The translations under genes and the position numbers were made by a program. Shown in pieces: positions 1 through 12,100 of a stretch of 64,000 nt of DNA (position 1 is its first letter; every line of letters begins with the position of its first letter). The notes beneath the pieces are model-generated. The model worked only from the letters and a program-made list of their open reading frames with translations. It made no database searches and was not told the origin of the DNA. The stretch is from Mucidula mucida (Eukaryota > Basidiomycota > Agaricomycetes > Agaricales > Physalacriaceae): assembly GCA_015501055.1 (NCBI GenBank), contig JADNYV010000050.1, forward strand, positions 124,001-188,000, read 5' to 3'.

Positions 1-429
1 CTCGACGTGCCCCTTCCGGTGTCCTCATGCAGTTGTAGGTCGTGGGAACAGCGATGGTATCGTGAGTAATACCGTTTCCTGTACGCGTGTGGAAAATATG
101 CAGAATAGAGTGTGGCCTTTGATGGTGATGATGGTTCAAAATTAATGGATTTCGGATCACGTACGGGAACAACACTTCTTCGCTATCACCACTAACTTGT
201 CGCCGCCGATGACTGTGTACGTTAGTGGAGCTGCGAGCTGCTCGTAGGCATGACGATTGGCTTGATTGATAGTTCTGTAGCGCTATTTCTTGGGATCGAA
301 CTCTCATTTTGGCCAAGCGAGGAAAGGAAAAGACACTTTGCCATCGACAGGATACATAGAACATTCAATCCACTTATGTATCAACTCCTGGCTGTGTTAT
401 CACGGCAGCTACGATTCGCGTCGACTGCA
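1..429. other. No gene recognised
   Basis: Only short overlapping reading frames are present, with no family motif and no convincing splice signals. The stretch lies outside the left arm of the large inverted repeat. Confidence 0.5.
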
Positions 430-2450
430 CAAACTACGAACAATTTCTGTCGAGGACTGTATTTCGCTTGCCTAGTCAACCAGCCCGTGTGGCGACATCA
501 GCCATCTGCTTCACGGCTCCATGCCGACTACCATTGTGAGAGCGCGACTCATCTCCCCGACTAGCAATATCAATGGTGAAGGCTCCTCCATCATCCATGG
601 CCCCCACCGAGTCTGAGCTCACTGTCGACTTCTGCGCTTGTCCACGCGGCGTCTCAAACTGCATCGTCGAGTGCTCTGGTGCTTGCTTCTCCGGATGGTA
701 CTTATTCCACAAGCGACTCGCTGCTGCCACCAGGACTGCAAAGTTGGATATGATCACAGAGACAGAAAGCTACATGGGTGAGCAAATGAATAGAGACATT
801 GAAGTAAATCCATACCTCAGCGTTACTGACGACAATAGATATCTGCGTGTTCTGAAGCAGATACACGGTGTGAACAATTGACACTATTGACGTGAACCCG
901 CCAACGGCGAATGACACGCCCAAGCGGAGTTTCTGCATCTTGATCTCATTTGATTGCATGTACCGTAAAAGTAGCAGAGGAGCCGTGATGAGTACTATGT
1001 CCGCAAACACGTCGGCTACGGTAAACATCGTCAGGGCGCGCCCAATATAAGCATGCGAATACTGACTGGTAATTTGGGTAATAGCTACGCTTCTTCCCAG
1101 CACACACTGCGGCACTGGATCGCTCTTCCAGTGCGTGTTCCGATCTTGCGGTTCGCATACCCAAAACACTTGAGCGACAAGAATAAGCATCACGATGAGA
1201 AACAGCGCGGTCGCCGCATAAAGCCGCTTCTGATACGACCAAGACGAATGATGTTCGCCATGAGGGACAGCCGTGAGATCCTTTCAGATTGTTCAATACG
1301 AGGATGAGAGCAGAAACTCCCTCACATACCATATCGTCATATCAAAGTAACTGCGAATATGTAGTATAGCGCGACACGAGATCCTTGCGGAATTGCACTC
1401 CATCTACGTACGCATCGTCAATGTCCATTTATTCGCGCGCGCAGATGATTCTTTACCCGGAGTTATAGTAGATACTCTCAGTCGCTGCCGTCACAATCAG
1501 CAACGCGAGGGCGGCCAAGGCAAGCCCGTCGTCCCACCAGAAACGCTTAAAGCGCAGAGCGACCCGAAGCAGTGTTGTAATGGCAGCGATCGTCATCCCC
1601 ATAGATTCGGAAACTGCATGCATTGGAAATGAGATGTGGATTCTTTGTCTTAGAGCACTCACCGATGATTTTGCGATGGACATCGCATCAATCTCACCAG
1701 CAGGTGAACGTGCTTCGAATCCGAAAGACTTGAGGACATGCCCAATCTGGGGACTTGGAGGCATTTGTCAAGCGGGGACGAATCAGATCCACGGACGCCC
1801 AAGTTATAAAGCCCCATGTCTAAAAAAGATACCGAGCTACGAGTGGACAAGCACTGGCTTTCTCTGATGTAGTTGGAGCTATATGGCAAAAATTGGGGAC
1901 GTATGGATAGATTGAGATCAATGGATATTGTTTGGGATGATGTAGATCAGGACCAGGTTCGATAGTACGAGTCGAGGCGCCTGAGCGTCAGATCGGTTAG
2001 CAGGGGAAGAGAAGGATGTGGTTCCTTTTAAACCTAGAAGAGTTTCGTAGATCCAGATCCAATAACAGGTCTGCAAAGCTCAGCGTGGCACCTGTGATGA
2101 CCTTTGAAGCTCGGCTTGGAGTATCTTTGATGATGCTCCCGCCATATCATCGAAAGAAGAGTTATTATCTACGAAGCGTGTTAGAGCCGTAGATTCATCT
2201 CTGCTGAGAACCAGCGTAGTTATGTCCTACAATCGGAATTCTACGTCAGGTTTCATGCTCAACTCCAGTCGCCCGTTGACACACCTGGTGAGTACGGCTT
2301 TTGCGCCTATAACGTGGTCATTCTTGGAATTCCATATACTTAACGTGCCCATGGATAATTTCTAACGGGTACGACGGTATTGTGCGAACGGCAAAACCGG
2401 TGGTGTTATGAGAAAAGTTGCAAAGCGTCAATTCCAAAAGACTACAAAGG
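430..2450. repeat. Left arm of a diverged inverted repeat
   Basis: Read on the minus strand, this stretch aligns by eye with the plus strand of about 4620-6525. The match covers the whole rhodopsin-domain gene, a short 3' flank and about 700 bp upstream of the start codon. The upstream part keeps shared phrases such as CGCCTCGACT, ATCTACATCATCCCAA and TTCGATGA. Many substitutions and small indels separate the arms, so the duplication is not recent. The upstream homologous block has no intact frame and may be relic coding DNA. Confidence 0.75.
476..1764 (-). pseudogene. Fungal rhodopsin-domain integral membrane protein, copy 1 (frameshifted)
   Basis: The pieces read as a multi-pass membrane protein of the fungal Rhodopsin domain family, whose function is mostly unknown. 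Visible landmarks in order are TLLRVALRF-RRFWWDDGLAL (first loop), QVFWVCEPQD followed by a QCVLG motif, the helix ADVFADIVLITAPLLLL, the helix GGFTSIVSIVH and a last helix IISNFAVLVAAASRLW. The tail is hydrophilic. The start is the ATG at 1762-1764. An intron at GAG/GTATGG...TGTAG joins the last helix. Compared with copy 2, this copy lacks one base near 1686 and one near 1250, so no continuous frame survives. It could be a real pseudogene or a sequence with base-calling errors. Confidence 0.6.
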
Positions 2451-2892
2451 GATAAAATGGAGCAATCAATGCTGTCTGTTGAGGACATCGGTGCTTCCAG
2501 GCGGTCGTACAGGCGTCCAGGAAGTGACTCTTTACTAGCCTAATAACGACATGAAGACGCCGACACGATAGACACCGCATACGACGCGCCTCTTTCTGAG
2601 GGCCTCTTAAGACTTTGCATGGTCCGCGATTATGAAACAGAACACGAGGATTAGCTCCGGGTCAAGCAAATTAGTCGTAAAGCACGAGTCTTACACTTGA
2701 TGGTCCGAGGTTGAACTAGACTTAGATTAAAGCCTTGACTCTTGGTTGACTCGGTTGAAGTAGCGCGCCCGGAAAGCTCCGTGCCGGTCAAGTGCCGCTG
2801 TAGGGGCTTAATTAATTGGGCGGTCCTTCTCTTTATAGCCATCCCCCAACGACCTCTGTCTCTTTCTCTACACTCAACTTGAACCTTTCGTG

Positions 2893-3432
2893 ATGTCTTG
2901 GCAAGGTGAGCGCCGCTACGCTCGTCGTCGTCGACGACGTTGACGAGCCTGTTCACGCAGCGTACGTCGACACCAACCTGGTCGGCAGTGGCAAGGTCTC
3001 CAAAGCCGCCATCTTGGGCCAAGCAGGAGGTGTCTGGGCCACGTCTCCCGGATTTGCAGTGCGTCTTCTCCACTGTTGCCTCTCCAGATCCCGATGTTGA
3101 TTCGATCTACTAGTTATCGGCCGAGGAGCAGGCGGCCATCTTGAAAGCATTCGATAGTCCCGACGCTGTGCAGGCCTCCGGTATCCGTGCTGCTGGCGAT
3201 AAATACTTTACTCTGGTGGCGGGCGAGCGTAGCGTGTACGGCAAGAAGCAGGTGTGTCGCCTCCTTTTGGTCGATGAACGCGATGTTGACTGCAATGTAG
3301 GCTGACGGCATTATCATCGTCAAAACGAAACAAGCTATTCTCGTAGCAGTCTACCAGGCGCCCATTCAAGCCCCAGAAGCCACGCCCGTTGTAGAGAACC
3401 TCGCCGATTATCTTATCGGTGTAGGCTACTAG
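2893..3432 (+). CDS. Profilin
   Basis: Profilin binds actin monomers, poly-proline and phosphoinositides and promotes actin filament growth at formin sites in the cytoplasm. Four exons (2893-2905, 2961-3058, 3114-3251, 3301-3432) splice in frame to 126 residues, the usual fungal profilin length. The N-terminus [15 protein letters not shown] and the middle [11 protein letters not shown] are classic. The core contains [19 protein letters not shown] and [11 protein letters not shown], and the protein ends in [11 protein letters not shown]. All introns are 49-55 bp with GT-AG ends. The gene is undamaged although the DNA on both sides is a decayed inverted repeat. Profilin is normally single-copy, so this is probably the functional gene. 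Confidence 0.95.
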
Positions 3433-4619
3433 CTGCAGAATCTTTACCGCTTATCCAGTCAATGTATTAATCTAACGCTTTCAACAACTGTACTGTAGAC
3501 GTATTCCCTCGTGTGATTATATTATAACGCACAGAGGTGGCTCTTCAACTCTGGTACGTATCCTGCATCGTCATTTTACTTGTCACTAACGTGTGTCTAG
3601 CAATGCAAGACCGTAGTCAGAAACATCAGATTAAAATGCAGCCTTTGTCAACGATTTTGGCGATTTTGGCGTGTACGATTATGAGTTCGCTTATGAGCCA
3701 TTTTCATCTCCACCATCGACATGGTTTAACCTACCGACCCCCTATCAGATTGGATACTCAATCTCACCTTATACGGACTAACGCGAGTCCACCAGAAAGC
3801 TTCCACCGCCGTTACTTTACGACGTCCTAAATGAATACCTCAAGACCGTGTTGATTCGCTGAATGTGATCAGGATGTCCTTACCGGTAGCTTGATGTGAA
3901 CCGTATCGACAGACGCGGTCGAATTGACGAGGCTTTTGCGTATATCGTATTTGATCGAGTAATATCCTTCAAAGTTGCTAACCGCGAATTTAGTGCTGTT
4001 TCTTCCTCTTGTCATTCCATTTCGCGAACTCGCTGTCCTGAAATACCGCATCTACGCCGAAAGCCTCTCATAGCGCCGCCTCGTTTTCGCGTCTACTACT
4101 AGGCCCAGATCGTTGTAACTTCTACCGACGACAAAGGCTGACAGATAAACACAGGTAACGAGGTGAGGATTAACCCGTGCCGACGGTTTCTGCGATGAAG
4201 GAAGCGGACGAGTGGTATCGTTAGGAATTCACGGGTTTCCCTGGAATACGACTTCACAGGCTTTGATTCGACTCGTATCATTGACAGTATCGGAAAGGTG
4301 TCCACTGGTTTGAGAACCTTTCGACTACGACGTACTAAGATTTTGGAAAGTGGTCATAATGCACGTTCCATTCATCATTGGTCATGACAGCCACGCTGAC
4401 TTCGTAGAATCTGTAGCCGAAAATGTGAAAAATCATCGACTGCCGTCAAGGAAGCACTTGCTTGATTTATGTCACTCAATGTGGAACTGTGACTCTTGTC
4501 TTAATGGAGACGCTAGGGCTATAACTACGCAAACCCATCTTTCTGCGCACATAGTTCAAGTGAAGGACTGTATCGAGTAGGTCGCCTAAATCAAGCCTAT
4601 ATTCTACTAAAGATTGTGC
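3433..4619. other. Loop of the inverted repeat without a recognised gene
   Basis: Between the profilin stop codon and the right arm only short frames occur. None shows a motif I recognise, and no convincing exon chain was found. Confidence 0.45.
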
Positions 4620-6525
4620 AAGGTTGCCGGTCGGTATGCAGTCGTCCAAGGGTGATGCGTGCGGAACTCCGAAGTCAGACATCTCTCGACTAAATGGAAA
4701 GAACTGCGCTTGTTGTCAGCAGAGATCAGTCTACAGAGTTCTGGCACGCTCTATTGATAGTAGCTCTTCATTCGATGACACCCCGGGAACGTATCAACAG
4801 ATTTCTCAAGGTAGAGCTTGTGTCGTAGTATATGCGGTGAGCTTTCCAGACCTGCTTGCGATGCAATCCTCCATTCGTCAAGCTAATCCAGGTTCAAAGG
4901 AATGAACACATCCTTCTCTGCCCGTCCAGGTCCTAACGCATGCTCACATGCCGAAGCTCGAGCGCCTCGACTTGTACTATCAAACCTCCTTTTGATCTAC
5001 ATCATCCCAATCAACATCGATTGGATATCAATCTCTCCATATGGTCACCAACTCACCATGTACATTCAGAAAAAGCCAGTGCCTGTCTATTCATCACGCA
5101 GGTGGCTCGGTGTCTTTTTTCGGCATGGCCCTTTAAAACGCGGGTGCCCGTAGAGATCTGCTTTGTCCCCGCTTGACAAGATGCCTCCAAGTCTCCAGCT
5201 TGGGCATATCCTTGGACCTTCCAGATTCGAAGCGCGCTCGCTTGCTGGTGACATCGATGACGATGTCCACCGCCAAATATTCGGTGAGTCAACCAAGGCC
5301 GCTGAGCGATATCCGCGTCTCATTTCCGTGCATGTAGTTTCCGCATCTGTGGGGATGACGATCGCTGCCATTACAACACTGCTTCGGGTTGCTCTGCGCT
5401 TCAGGCGTTTTTGGTGGGACGACGGGCTTGCCTTGGGCGCCCTCGCGTTGCTCATTGTGACGGCAGCAACTGGGGGTCTTTATTATAACCTCCGGGGTAA
5501 AGAATTATCTGTAAGCGCGAACGAACGGACATTGACGATGCGCAAGTAGATGGGAGTGCAATTCCGCAAGAATCTCGTGTCGCGCTGTACTACATATTCG
5601 CAGTTACTTTGATATGACGATATGGTATGTGAGGGAGTTTCTGCTCTCATCCTCGTAATTGAACAATCTGAAAGGATCTCACGGCTGTCCCTCATGGCTA
5701 ACATCATTCGTCTTGGATCGTATCAGAAGCGGCTTTATGCGGCGACCGCGCTGTTTCTCATCGTGATGCTTATTCTTGTCGCTCAAGTGTTTTGGGTATG
5801 CGAACCGCAAGATCGGACACGCACTGGAAGAGCGATCCAGTGCCACAGTGTGTGCTGGGAAGAAGCGTAGCTGTTACCCAAATTACCAGTCAGTATTCGC
5901 ATGCTTATATTGGTGCGCCCTAACGATGTTCACTGTAGCCGACGTGTTTGCGGATATTGTACTCATCACGGCTCCTCTTCTACTTTTACGATACATGCAA
6001 TCGAATGAGATCAAGATGCAAAAACTCCGCTTGGGCGTGTCGTTCGCTGTTGGCGGGTTCACCTCAATCGTATCAATCGTTCACGCCGTGTACCTACTGC
6101 AGAACACACAGATATCTATTGTTGTCAGCAACGCTGAGGTACAGATTTGCTTCAATGTCTCTGTTTATTTGCTCATGCATGACTACATGTAGCTCTCCGT
6201 CTCTGTGATCATATCCAACTTTGCCGTCCTGGTGGCAGCGGCGAGTCGCTTATGGAGTAAGTACCATCCGGCGAAGCAGGCGCCAGAGCACTCTACGATA
6301 CAGTTTGGGACGCCGCCGGGACAAGCGCAGAAGTCGACACTGAGCTCAGACTCGGTGGGCGATGGAGGAGCTTTCACCATTGATATTGTTAGTCGGGGAG
6401 ATGAATCACACTCGGACGCTGGTAGTCGGCTAAAGGAGATTGCTGATGTCGATGCACGGGATGGTCACCTAGACAAGTGAAATGCAGTCCTCGACAGATA
6501 TTGTTCGTAGTTTGTGTAGTTCTAA
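4620..6525. repeat. Right arm of a diverged inverted repeat
   Basis: This is the reverse-complement counterpart of about 430-2450. It carries rhodopsin-domain copy 2, its upstream homologous block (about 4640-5180) and a short shared tail after the stop codon containing CAGTCCTCGACAGA, which is also found at about 450 on the minus strand. The arms are separated by about 2.2 kb containing the profilin gene. Confidence 0.75.
5181..6480 (+). pseudogene. Fungal rhodopsin-domain integral membrane protein, copy 2 (frameshifted)
   Basis: This is the paralogue of the gene at 476-1764, in opposite orientation. It starts with MPPSLQLGHILGPS and carries the same landmarks: RFRRFWWDDGLALGAL, LILVAQVFWVCEPQD, ADVFADIVLITAPLLLLRY, GGFTSIVSIVHAVY and IISNFAVLVAAASRLW. 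An intron GTGAGT...CATGTAG near 5285-5339 and one GTACAG...TGTAG at about 6139-6190 fit the family. Relative to copy 1, one A is missing near 5816 (CGGACACG against CGGAACACG), which breaks the frame inside the extracellular loop. The two copies are broken at different points, so neither can be read through as it stands. Confidence 0.6.
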
Positions 6526-6751
6526 TTCGGAAGCCTGAGTACCCTCCATGCTGTCAGACGGAACTAGCTTAGGAACTCGCTCAGGAGGCAGCGCGACCGC
6601 CACGTTAAGCCTGCTTCGAATCGGCATCGATGCCGACGATCGATTTACCTCTTTCTTTCCTGTACTTACAGGACCACTCCCAACATTGTTATGGTCTAGC
6701 AAAGCGCTGGTGCAGGATCAGCGAAGGGACCGACCAATCAGGATGTTCTCC

Positions 6752-6929
6752 ACAGTGCATGTATGACCGATGGCCCTGAACGGTCAATTGGATTGAACAC
6801 AGTATTGACTGCTCCATTTTCTGTGTTCCTGCTTTTCGCGTACAGTGCATCCATGACCGCTGCCCTGAACGGACAATTGGATTGAAGACAGTATTGACTG
6901 CTCGATTTTCTCTGTCCCTGCTGTTCACT
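6752..6929. repeat. Two-unit tandem repeat, about 90-bp period
   Basis: Units at about 6752-6841 and 6842-6929 share ACAGTGCAT, CCCTGAACGG, CAATTGGATTGAA and ACAGTATTGACTGCTC with about 10% mismatch. They lie directly upstream of the promoter of the small gene at 7037. Confidence 0.8.
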
Positions 6930-7036
6930 GCAGTCTTTTGAAATTGACGTGCAGAACTACCTTGGCTGGAGGGGTATAAGTACCAACATACGCTCTGGAC
7001 TGTTCTATAGCACTCATCCCTCGCTACTTCACTTCC

Positions 7037-7713
7037 ATGGCTTCTTTCACTCCCGAAAACATGTCCGGAAAATACAAGCTGGTGCGTGTCTCCTTCTCAT
7101 CTCGCGTCATTACGCTCATGTCGCTGAAACCCAACAGAACAAGCAGTTATCTACGAACATGGAGGAGTTGATGCAGATCCAAAAGGTCGGCTGGGTGGTT
7201 CGCAAGGCCATCATCAGCGCGCTCGTCGCGTTGACCATCGCCCACGACAATACCTCTTTCAACACCCTCGCTGAAGTCGCGGGAATACCTGGAGTTGCGA
7301 ACAATAGGCTCCTTGATGGGACGTCTGTTGAGGAGAAGGACCCCATCTTTGGTCTCGCGAAGAAGCGCACTGTGGTTGTGCTCCTTGGCGATGTTACCGA
7401 GGCCCATTTGAAAGACGCTTGGAAGGGATTGGATCCTGACACCAAGTTGGTATTTACCTCTTACCAGAGTGTGAAAGACGGATGGAAAATGATCGAAGTA
7501 GGGCTTTCGTCTCACATCACATTCTGAATGCCAATTCTTCTAGATTGTGACTGTCCAAGAAGTCGACGCCCAGGTTCGCTTGGTCATGTATTGCGTTGGA
7601 ACCAACGACAAGGGAGAGGTCGTTCATGCCCGAATGGTTTATGACCGTCAGTCTTCTATCCTTCCTTTTTTTTCTTGTGAATTGTCGCTGACACCATAGT
7701 CAGGAGTCGATAA
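7037..7713 (+). CDS. Small lipocalin/FABP-like protein (tentative)
   Basis: Exons 7037-7081, 7138-about 7500, about 7545-7648 and a short terminal exon give a protein of about 175 residues. It opens MASFTPENMSGKYKL, then NMEELMQIQKVGWVVRKAI, TLAEVAGIPG, SYQSVKDGWKMIE and KGEVVHARMVYD. The layout, with a GxYxL start, a helix of the type LMxxxGVGWxxRKA and a terminal R-x-VYD strand, resembles small cytosolic lipocalin/fatty-acid-binding-like proteins of fungi. That assignment comes from pattern memory only. A TATA-like GGTATAAG lies about 65 bp upstream. The last splice (GACC/GTCAGT...CATAG) is the least certain part. Confidence 0.6.
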
Positions 7714-8588
7714 GTAATGAATTCATATATTCTATGTAATGCAGATGGTCGATTCACGACCAAATACCAGATTGAATTTTGGTTCCTTGACAATGGCCCT
7801 GGTACTGATGGACAGGTGGCCCTAAATATTGTCGGACGGCTACGGGAAACGTAGCAGCTAGTATCCAAGACTTCCCCGGCAATGGTGTTATGGTGACCCG
7901 TCTCACTATGTAAGTAATGCCATCGTGGCTAACGCTATGTCCAGAGAAGCAGTGCGCGAATCTCGATAGGCCGGGAAATGATCATACGCGCGAAATTCCG
8001 CGACAGCTATAATGCAGCGTAAAATGACCGGCACTGCTCCCGTCAACTGAAGCTCCCAGGAGTTTTTCCGGCTGTGGGATGCACTTTGGCGTGCTTGAGG
8101 GACACACACGAGACCCCTTCATCTCACGTCGTAGTCCAAGAATGATGCTTCCTCAAACACCCAGAAGGGAGGCGCCCTGACCGTCTTTTCAGGATGCCAT
8201 CTAATTATTGCTATATGGACATCGCATCGCCTCGGGCCCAAGGAAAGGTATGTTTAGAATTCCTCTTGAAGGATGTACGTTACTGGACGGCGCGCTGACC
8301 TAGTAGTTGGTGACAGTACTGTGCACATGCTGCATTGACTCGTTGGGCGACTTTCCCCATCCTCTCTGGACAACCAATATTCGCAGTGCGAAAGTTTTTA
8401 TATCGGAGCTCGAGTCCCGTGCTGCCCAATAGGAAAGACACCGTTGACTCATTGTTAATCGCGGAAGGTAGCACTCTTCACTCTTCTATCCTGCCTTTCT
8501 GTCAGTGGGTTCACACGACGCCGGGGTGTTCTTGGGAGTATAAATGGGAGGTAAAACATTATTCATTTCGCCATCGTGCTACTATCTC
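7714..8588. other. Intergenic, possible coding remnant
   Basis: A short open piece at about 7741-7853 reads TKYQIEFWFLDNGPG in the plus direction. It has no start codon and no partner exons. Nothing else is recognised before the P450 start. Confidence 0.35.
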
Positions 8589-10918
8589 ATGCATTCTTTC
8601 ATTCAGTCCTCCGTTACAGCTGCGCTCTTCGTACTCGCGATCCTAGTCGTCAGGGCGTTTCGACGCAGACACTCTGTGGTATCTCTCCTCCAAGGACCGC
8701 CTTCGTCGTCGTGGCTCCTGGGTAAGCCTCATACGCCCTACCCAGTCGAAACGAATCATTGACGCCCTTAATTACAGGCCACGAGAAGGCTCTCTTTGAC
8801 CAGGAGCAAGTGGGTGATCTGGAATTTTCCTGGTTCCGCCAGTATGGAAGTACTTTGCGCATCAAAGACTGTTTTGGTGTAGGCACTCTCCCCAGCAAGT
8901 GTGGCGCAAGTCTCATGTTTTCTTTGTAGGACGACCGTCTTATGGTTGGAGACGCCAAAGCCCTGCAGCACATTTTCCATGCATCTGGATATCGTTATCC
9001 CAAGACGGCTGATGCCAATCATATGTTTCATCAGATAACAGGAAACGGTGTCGCCACAGTTGGAGGTTGGGTCTATTTTTTTTTCTGTGACTTTTTAACT
9101 GACATCGGTGTAGGCGCGACTCACCAGCGTCAACGAAAAGTCCTCAACCCTGCCTTTTCGGCAAGCCAGTTGCGCACGTTTTCGTCGCTCTTTCAGCGTT
9201 TGACGGACAAAGTAAATGATATTGCTTTTCGTCCTTGAAAGCGACACGAGTGCTCATATTTCCACAGGCTATGGATCGATTCAAAGAGCTTGTGAAAGAA
9301 CGAGGAGAGATTCTGAACGTCCATCTATGGCTTGGTCGCGTTACGCTCGACGTTATCGGTGAAAGTACTTGAATTCTCTTCAAACGTCGTGTCGCTATCT
9401 GATGGAACGCTCTCAGGTGCCTTTGGTTACAACTTCGGTACACTCGACGATGAAAACAACGACTTGGCGCGCCAGTTGAACCTGCTCTTGTAAGTAGCAG
9501 CGCACGAATGTAGACAGGATGTTGTCTAATCATCTTTCCCTCATAGTACCGACACCATCAGTCGCCCCACCAGAGATGTATTATTCGCCGCTTTGAGGCG
9601 ACGGCTCCCGGAGTGGTTCATGAACATCATCGATGTCCAAGGCAAGGACGCAATACGATTCCTTCGGTTCCAGAACACGGCCAAGGCTATCGGCCGAGAC
9701 ATTTTGAAAACCCAGTTGCACAAACCCGACGAGTGGAATGCAGACTCGATCAATGGGAAGGATATCCTGAGTGTCCTTGGTTAGCTTTGTCCTTTCTCTC
9801 CGAGGTCACCCATCAGTGACGATACATACTTCCAGCCAAGGCCAATGCCGAGACAGACGATAAACGCAGGCTCGGCGAGGACGAGGTTCTTTCCCAGATA
9901 GCGTACGCTCTCAGTTTTCACTTGATAATGCCTCTGACTCTGTGATGTGATATCAGGACGATGATTATAGGTGGCCATGAAACGTCAGCGTCGACATTGA
10001 CCTGGGTGCTCTACGAGCTTAGCAGGCACCCTGAGCACCAAGACCGAATCAGGAAAGAAATCGCTCAAGTGAGAGAGCGATACGAAGAGAAAGGCCAGCT
10101 CACTCCTCAGGACTACGACGGCATGCCGTTCATGAACGCCGTCATCAAGGTACCTACGCCTCTCTCTCTTCTTATAATAAGCGCTTTACTTATATTATTC
10201 TGGTAGGAGGGACTCCGCCTTCACCCAATCGCCACCGTTCTGTCCCGGGAAGCCCAACAGGACGATATCATTCCGCTCTCCGAGCCAATCGTCACGAAAA
10301 CTGGGGTCACGTTGACGGAAATTCCGGTCGAGAAGGGACAGGTTGTTCGTCTTTCCATCGCATATTATAACAGGTGCCCTTAGTCCGTTGCGCCGCCGCT
10401 ATTATTCCTCTGACAGAAGGTGCTAGGAACCCGGCTGTCTGGGGCGCAGACGCCGATGAGTGGAACCCCGACCGCTTTTTGGAGAACCGCGTCAACGACT
10501 CGGATAAAGTCTCGATTGGTGTTTATGCGAATGTGTGAGTGAAGAGTAACATTTTGTTCTGTCGCCATGATGCTAACAAGTCGGATAGGCTTACCTTCAG
10601 TAATGATATCTTCCTCAACTTCTCCCTTGCCACTCTCTAATACTTTATCACAGGTGCTGGAATCCGTGGCTGCATTGGGTGGCGATTTGCGTGAGTTTGC
10701 TTGCTCCGAGTGCTCGAGACGTTTTGCCTGATCAACCAACTTGTTCCATCAGTGTCATGGAGATGCAGACGATCTTGACTGCCTTGATGGAAAACTTCCA
10801 GTTGGCGTACCCAGCCGGTATGGAGATCCGCAGAGCTGTAGGAGCGGTTGTGACGCCTCTTGTGCGCGGCAAGGAGAGCGAAGGCGCGCAGATGCCTCTG
10901 CATGTTACGCCGCTTTGA
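8589..10918 (+). CDS. Cytochrome P450 monooxygenase
   Basis: This is a haem-thiolate monooxygenase, probably anchored in the ER membrane by the hydrophobic N-terminus that follows the ATG at 8589. An in-frame ATG at 8544 is possible but would put 15 extra residues before the anchor. About a dozen short introns splice cleanly. Diagnostic motifs appear in order: the proline-rich GPPSSSWLLG hinge; the C-helix WxxxR region around THQRQRKVLNPAF; the I-helix MIIGGHETSAST; the K-helix ExxR as EGLRLHP; PDRF within WNPDRFLEN; and the haem loop FSAGIRGCIGWRFA with the cysteine ligand at about 10672. The protein ends near VTPL. The haem loop itself is split by an intron. Substrate and CYP family cannot be told from sequence alone. 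No secondary-metabolite neighbours are visible. Confidence 0.92.
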
Positions 10919-11046
10919 ACTTGCTGCTTTTGTGGACTATGCATGTCATTTGTCTTGTAGAATGCAGAATCATAGGTGTCATGAGGTTTTAGGGTTGTTC
11001 ATGAATTGAGAAAAAAGTATGTCAGCAAAGTGAGCACTGCGTACAT

Positions 11047-11112
11047 ACAACCGGCCAGGCACCTCAAATGACAATTTGTGAATTGATGCTCTGCGAGCTG
11101 AGCTACGGTTGT
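11047..11112 (-). repeat. tRNA-like element with deleted T arm
   Basis: A 7-bp acceptor-like stem (ACAACCG with CGGTTGT) encloses TA-GCTC...GAGC, a normal D-arm box containing GTAGCTCAGCTCGCAGAGC. The T arm and its TTCAA loop are missing, and no U33-anticodon loop can be drawn, so it should not be a functional tRNA. It is one of several similar elements in this window and could be a SINE head. Confidence 0.5.
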
Positions 11113-11645
11113 GTACATGCAGCCATGTATTTTGTATAATATTGAGGACTGTGCAGATAGTTCCGTGGCGCAGTTATCTTCTAAGGCAAACAACGAATCT
11201 TTGGACTGGTGTTCAAGGAATCATACTTGGTCTGGAATTACAGACATGATGATGTTTAGCAGAGCCGTGCTTGTACAATGAAGAAGACATTTGAACGACT
11301 CTCCTGTCGTTATTTAAAAATCCATGCCACGTCCAGGGAACGAATGAAGAAATCCCTAAAGCCATCATATGTAAGTATCCCTAATCTAACTCGGACAATG
11401 TTGTTAGAACTTTCTAAATCAGTGTGTAAGCGGTTCTTGAACCTAGCTTGTCTGAGGTATACGTTTCGATACCAGCGCTACGCCACTTGTTTAAAAACGA
11501 TTGCCTTTCAAGCTCCGGGTACTCAGTATCAATAAGCACACCCCGGTCGGGAGACGCACTCCGCCATCCTACCAGGAGGCTTGCAACGACACCCTAATCT
11601 GACTGTCCGAAGTAGTAAAAACCTTGGTGAAACATTTCGAGCAGG

Positions 11646-11726
11646 ACGGTCGACCTGATTGAACAGCATCTCCAATGAGATATTTGATCGCTGTCTTTGG
11701 TGCTCTACAAGCTGAGCTACGAACGT
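11646..11726 (-). repeat. tRNA-like element
   Basis: On the minus strand an acceptor-like arm ACGTTCG pairs with CGACCGT with one mismatch. It is followed by TA, a D arm GCTC-AGCTTGTAGA-GAGC and a T-loop TTCAATC. The anticodon arm is long and lacks U33. Head organisation matches the elements at 11047 and 14684. Confidence 0.5.
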
Positions 11727-12100
11727 CGTGATCCACTTTACGCATTTAGATCCCTGTGGCGTGGATTCAAAAAATACACTCTTCCCATGCAAGTCCTTTA
11801 CTGCGCCACAAACTCTACTCGAGAAATTAAGCAAAAAATAATAATTGATATCAAACTACGGGTATACAAGACGGTGCTAGGGGGGGTGTACGATTGACTC
11901 AAAAGAACGCGCCTGCGAGATATAACTAACTATACAACTTTGAACTCGAAAAACGTTACACAGGAGGCCATCCGACTAGGGAAAAAGTAACGGTAAACAG
12001 CAATAGGTGAGGAAGGAGGGGAGGGAGGCGGAAGCGAAGGGTCGAGATACAGCCGTTCAATAAATACTTACATGGCATTTAAGACGATACACACACCGGC

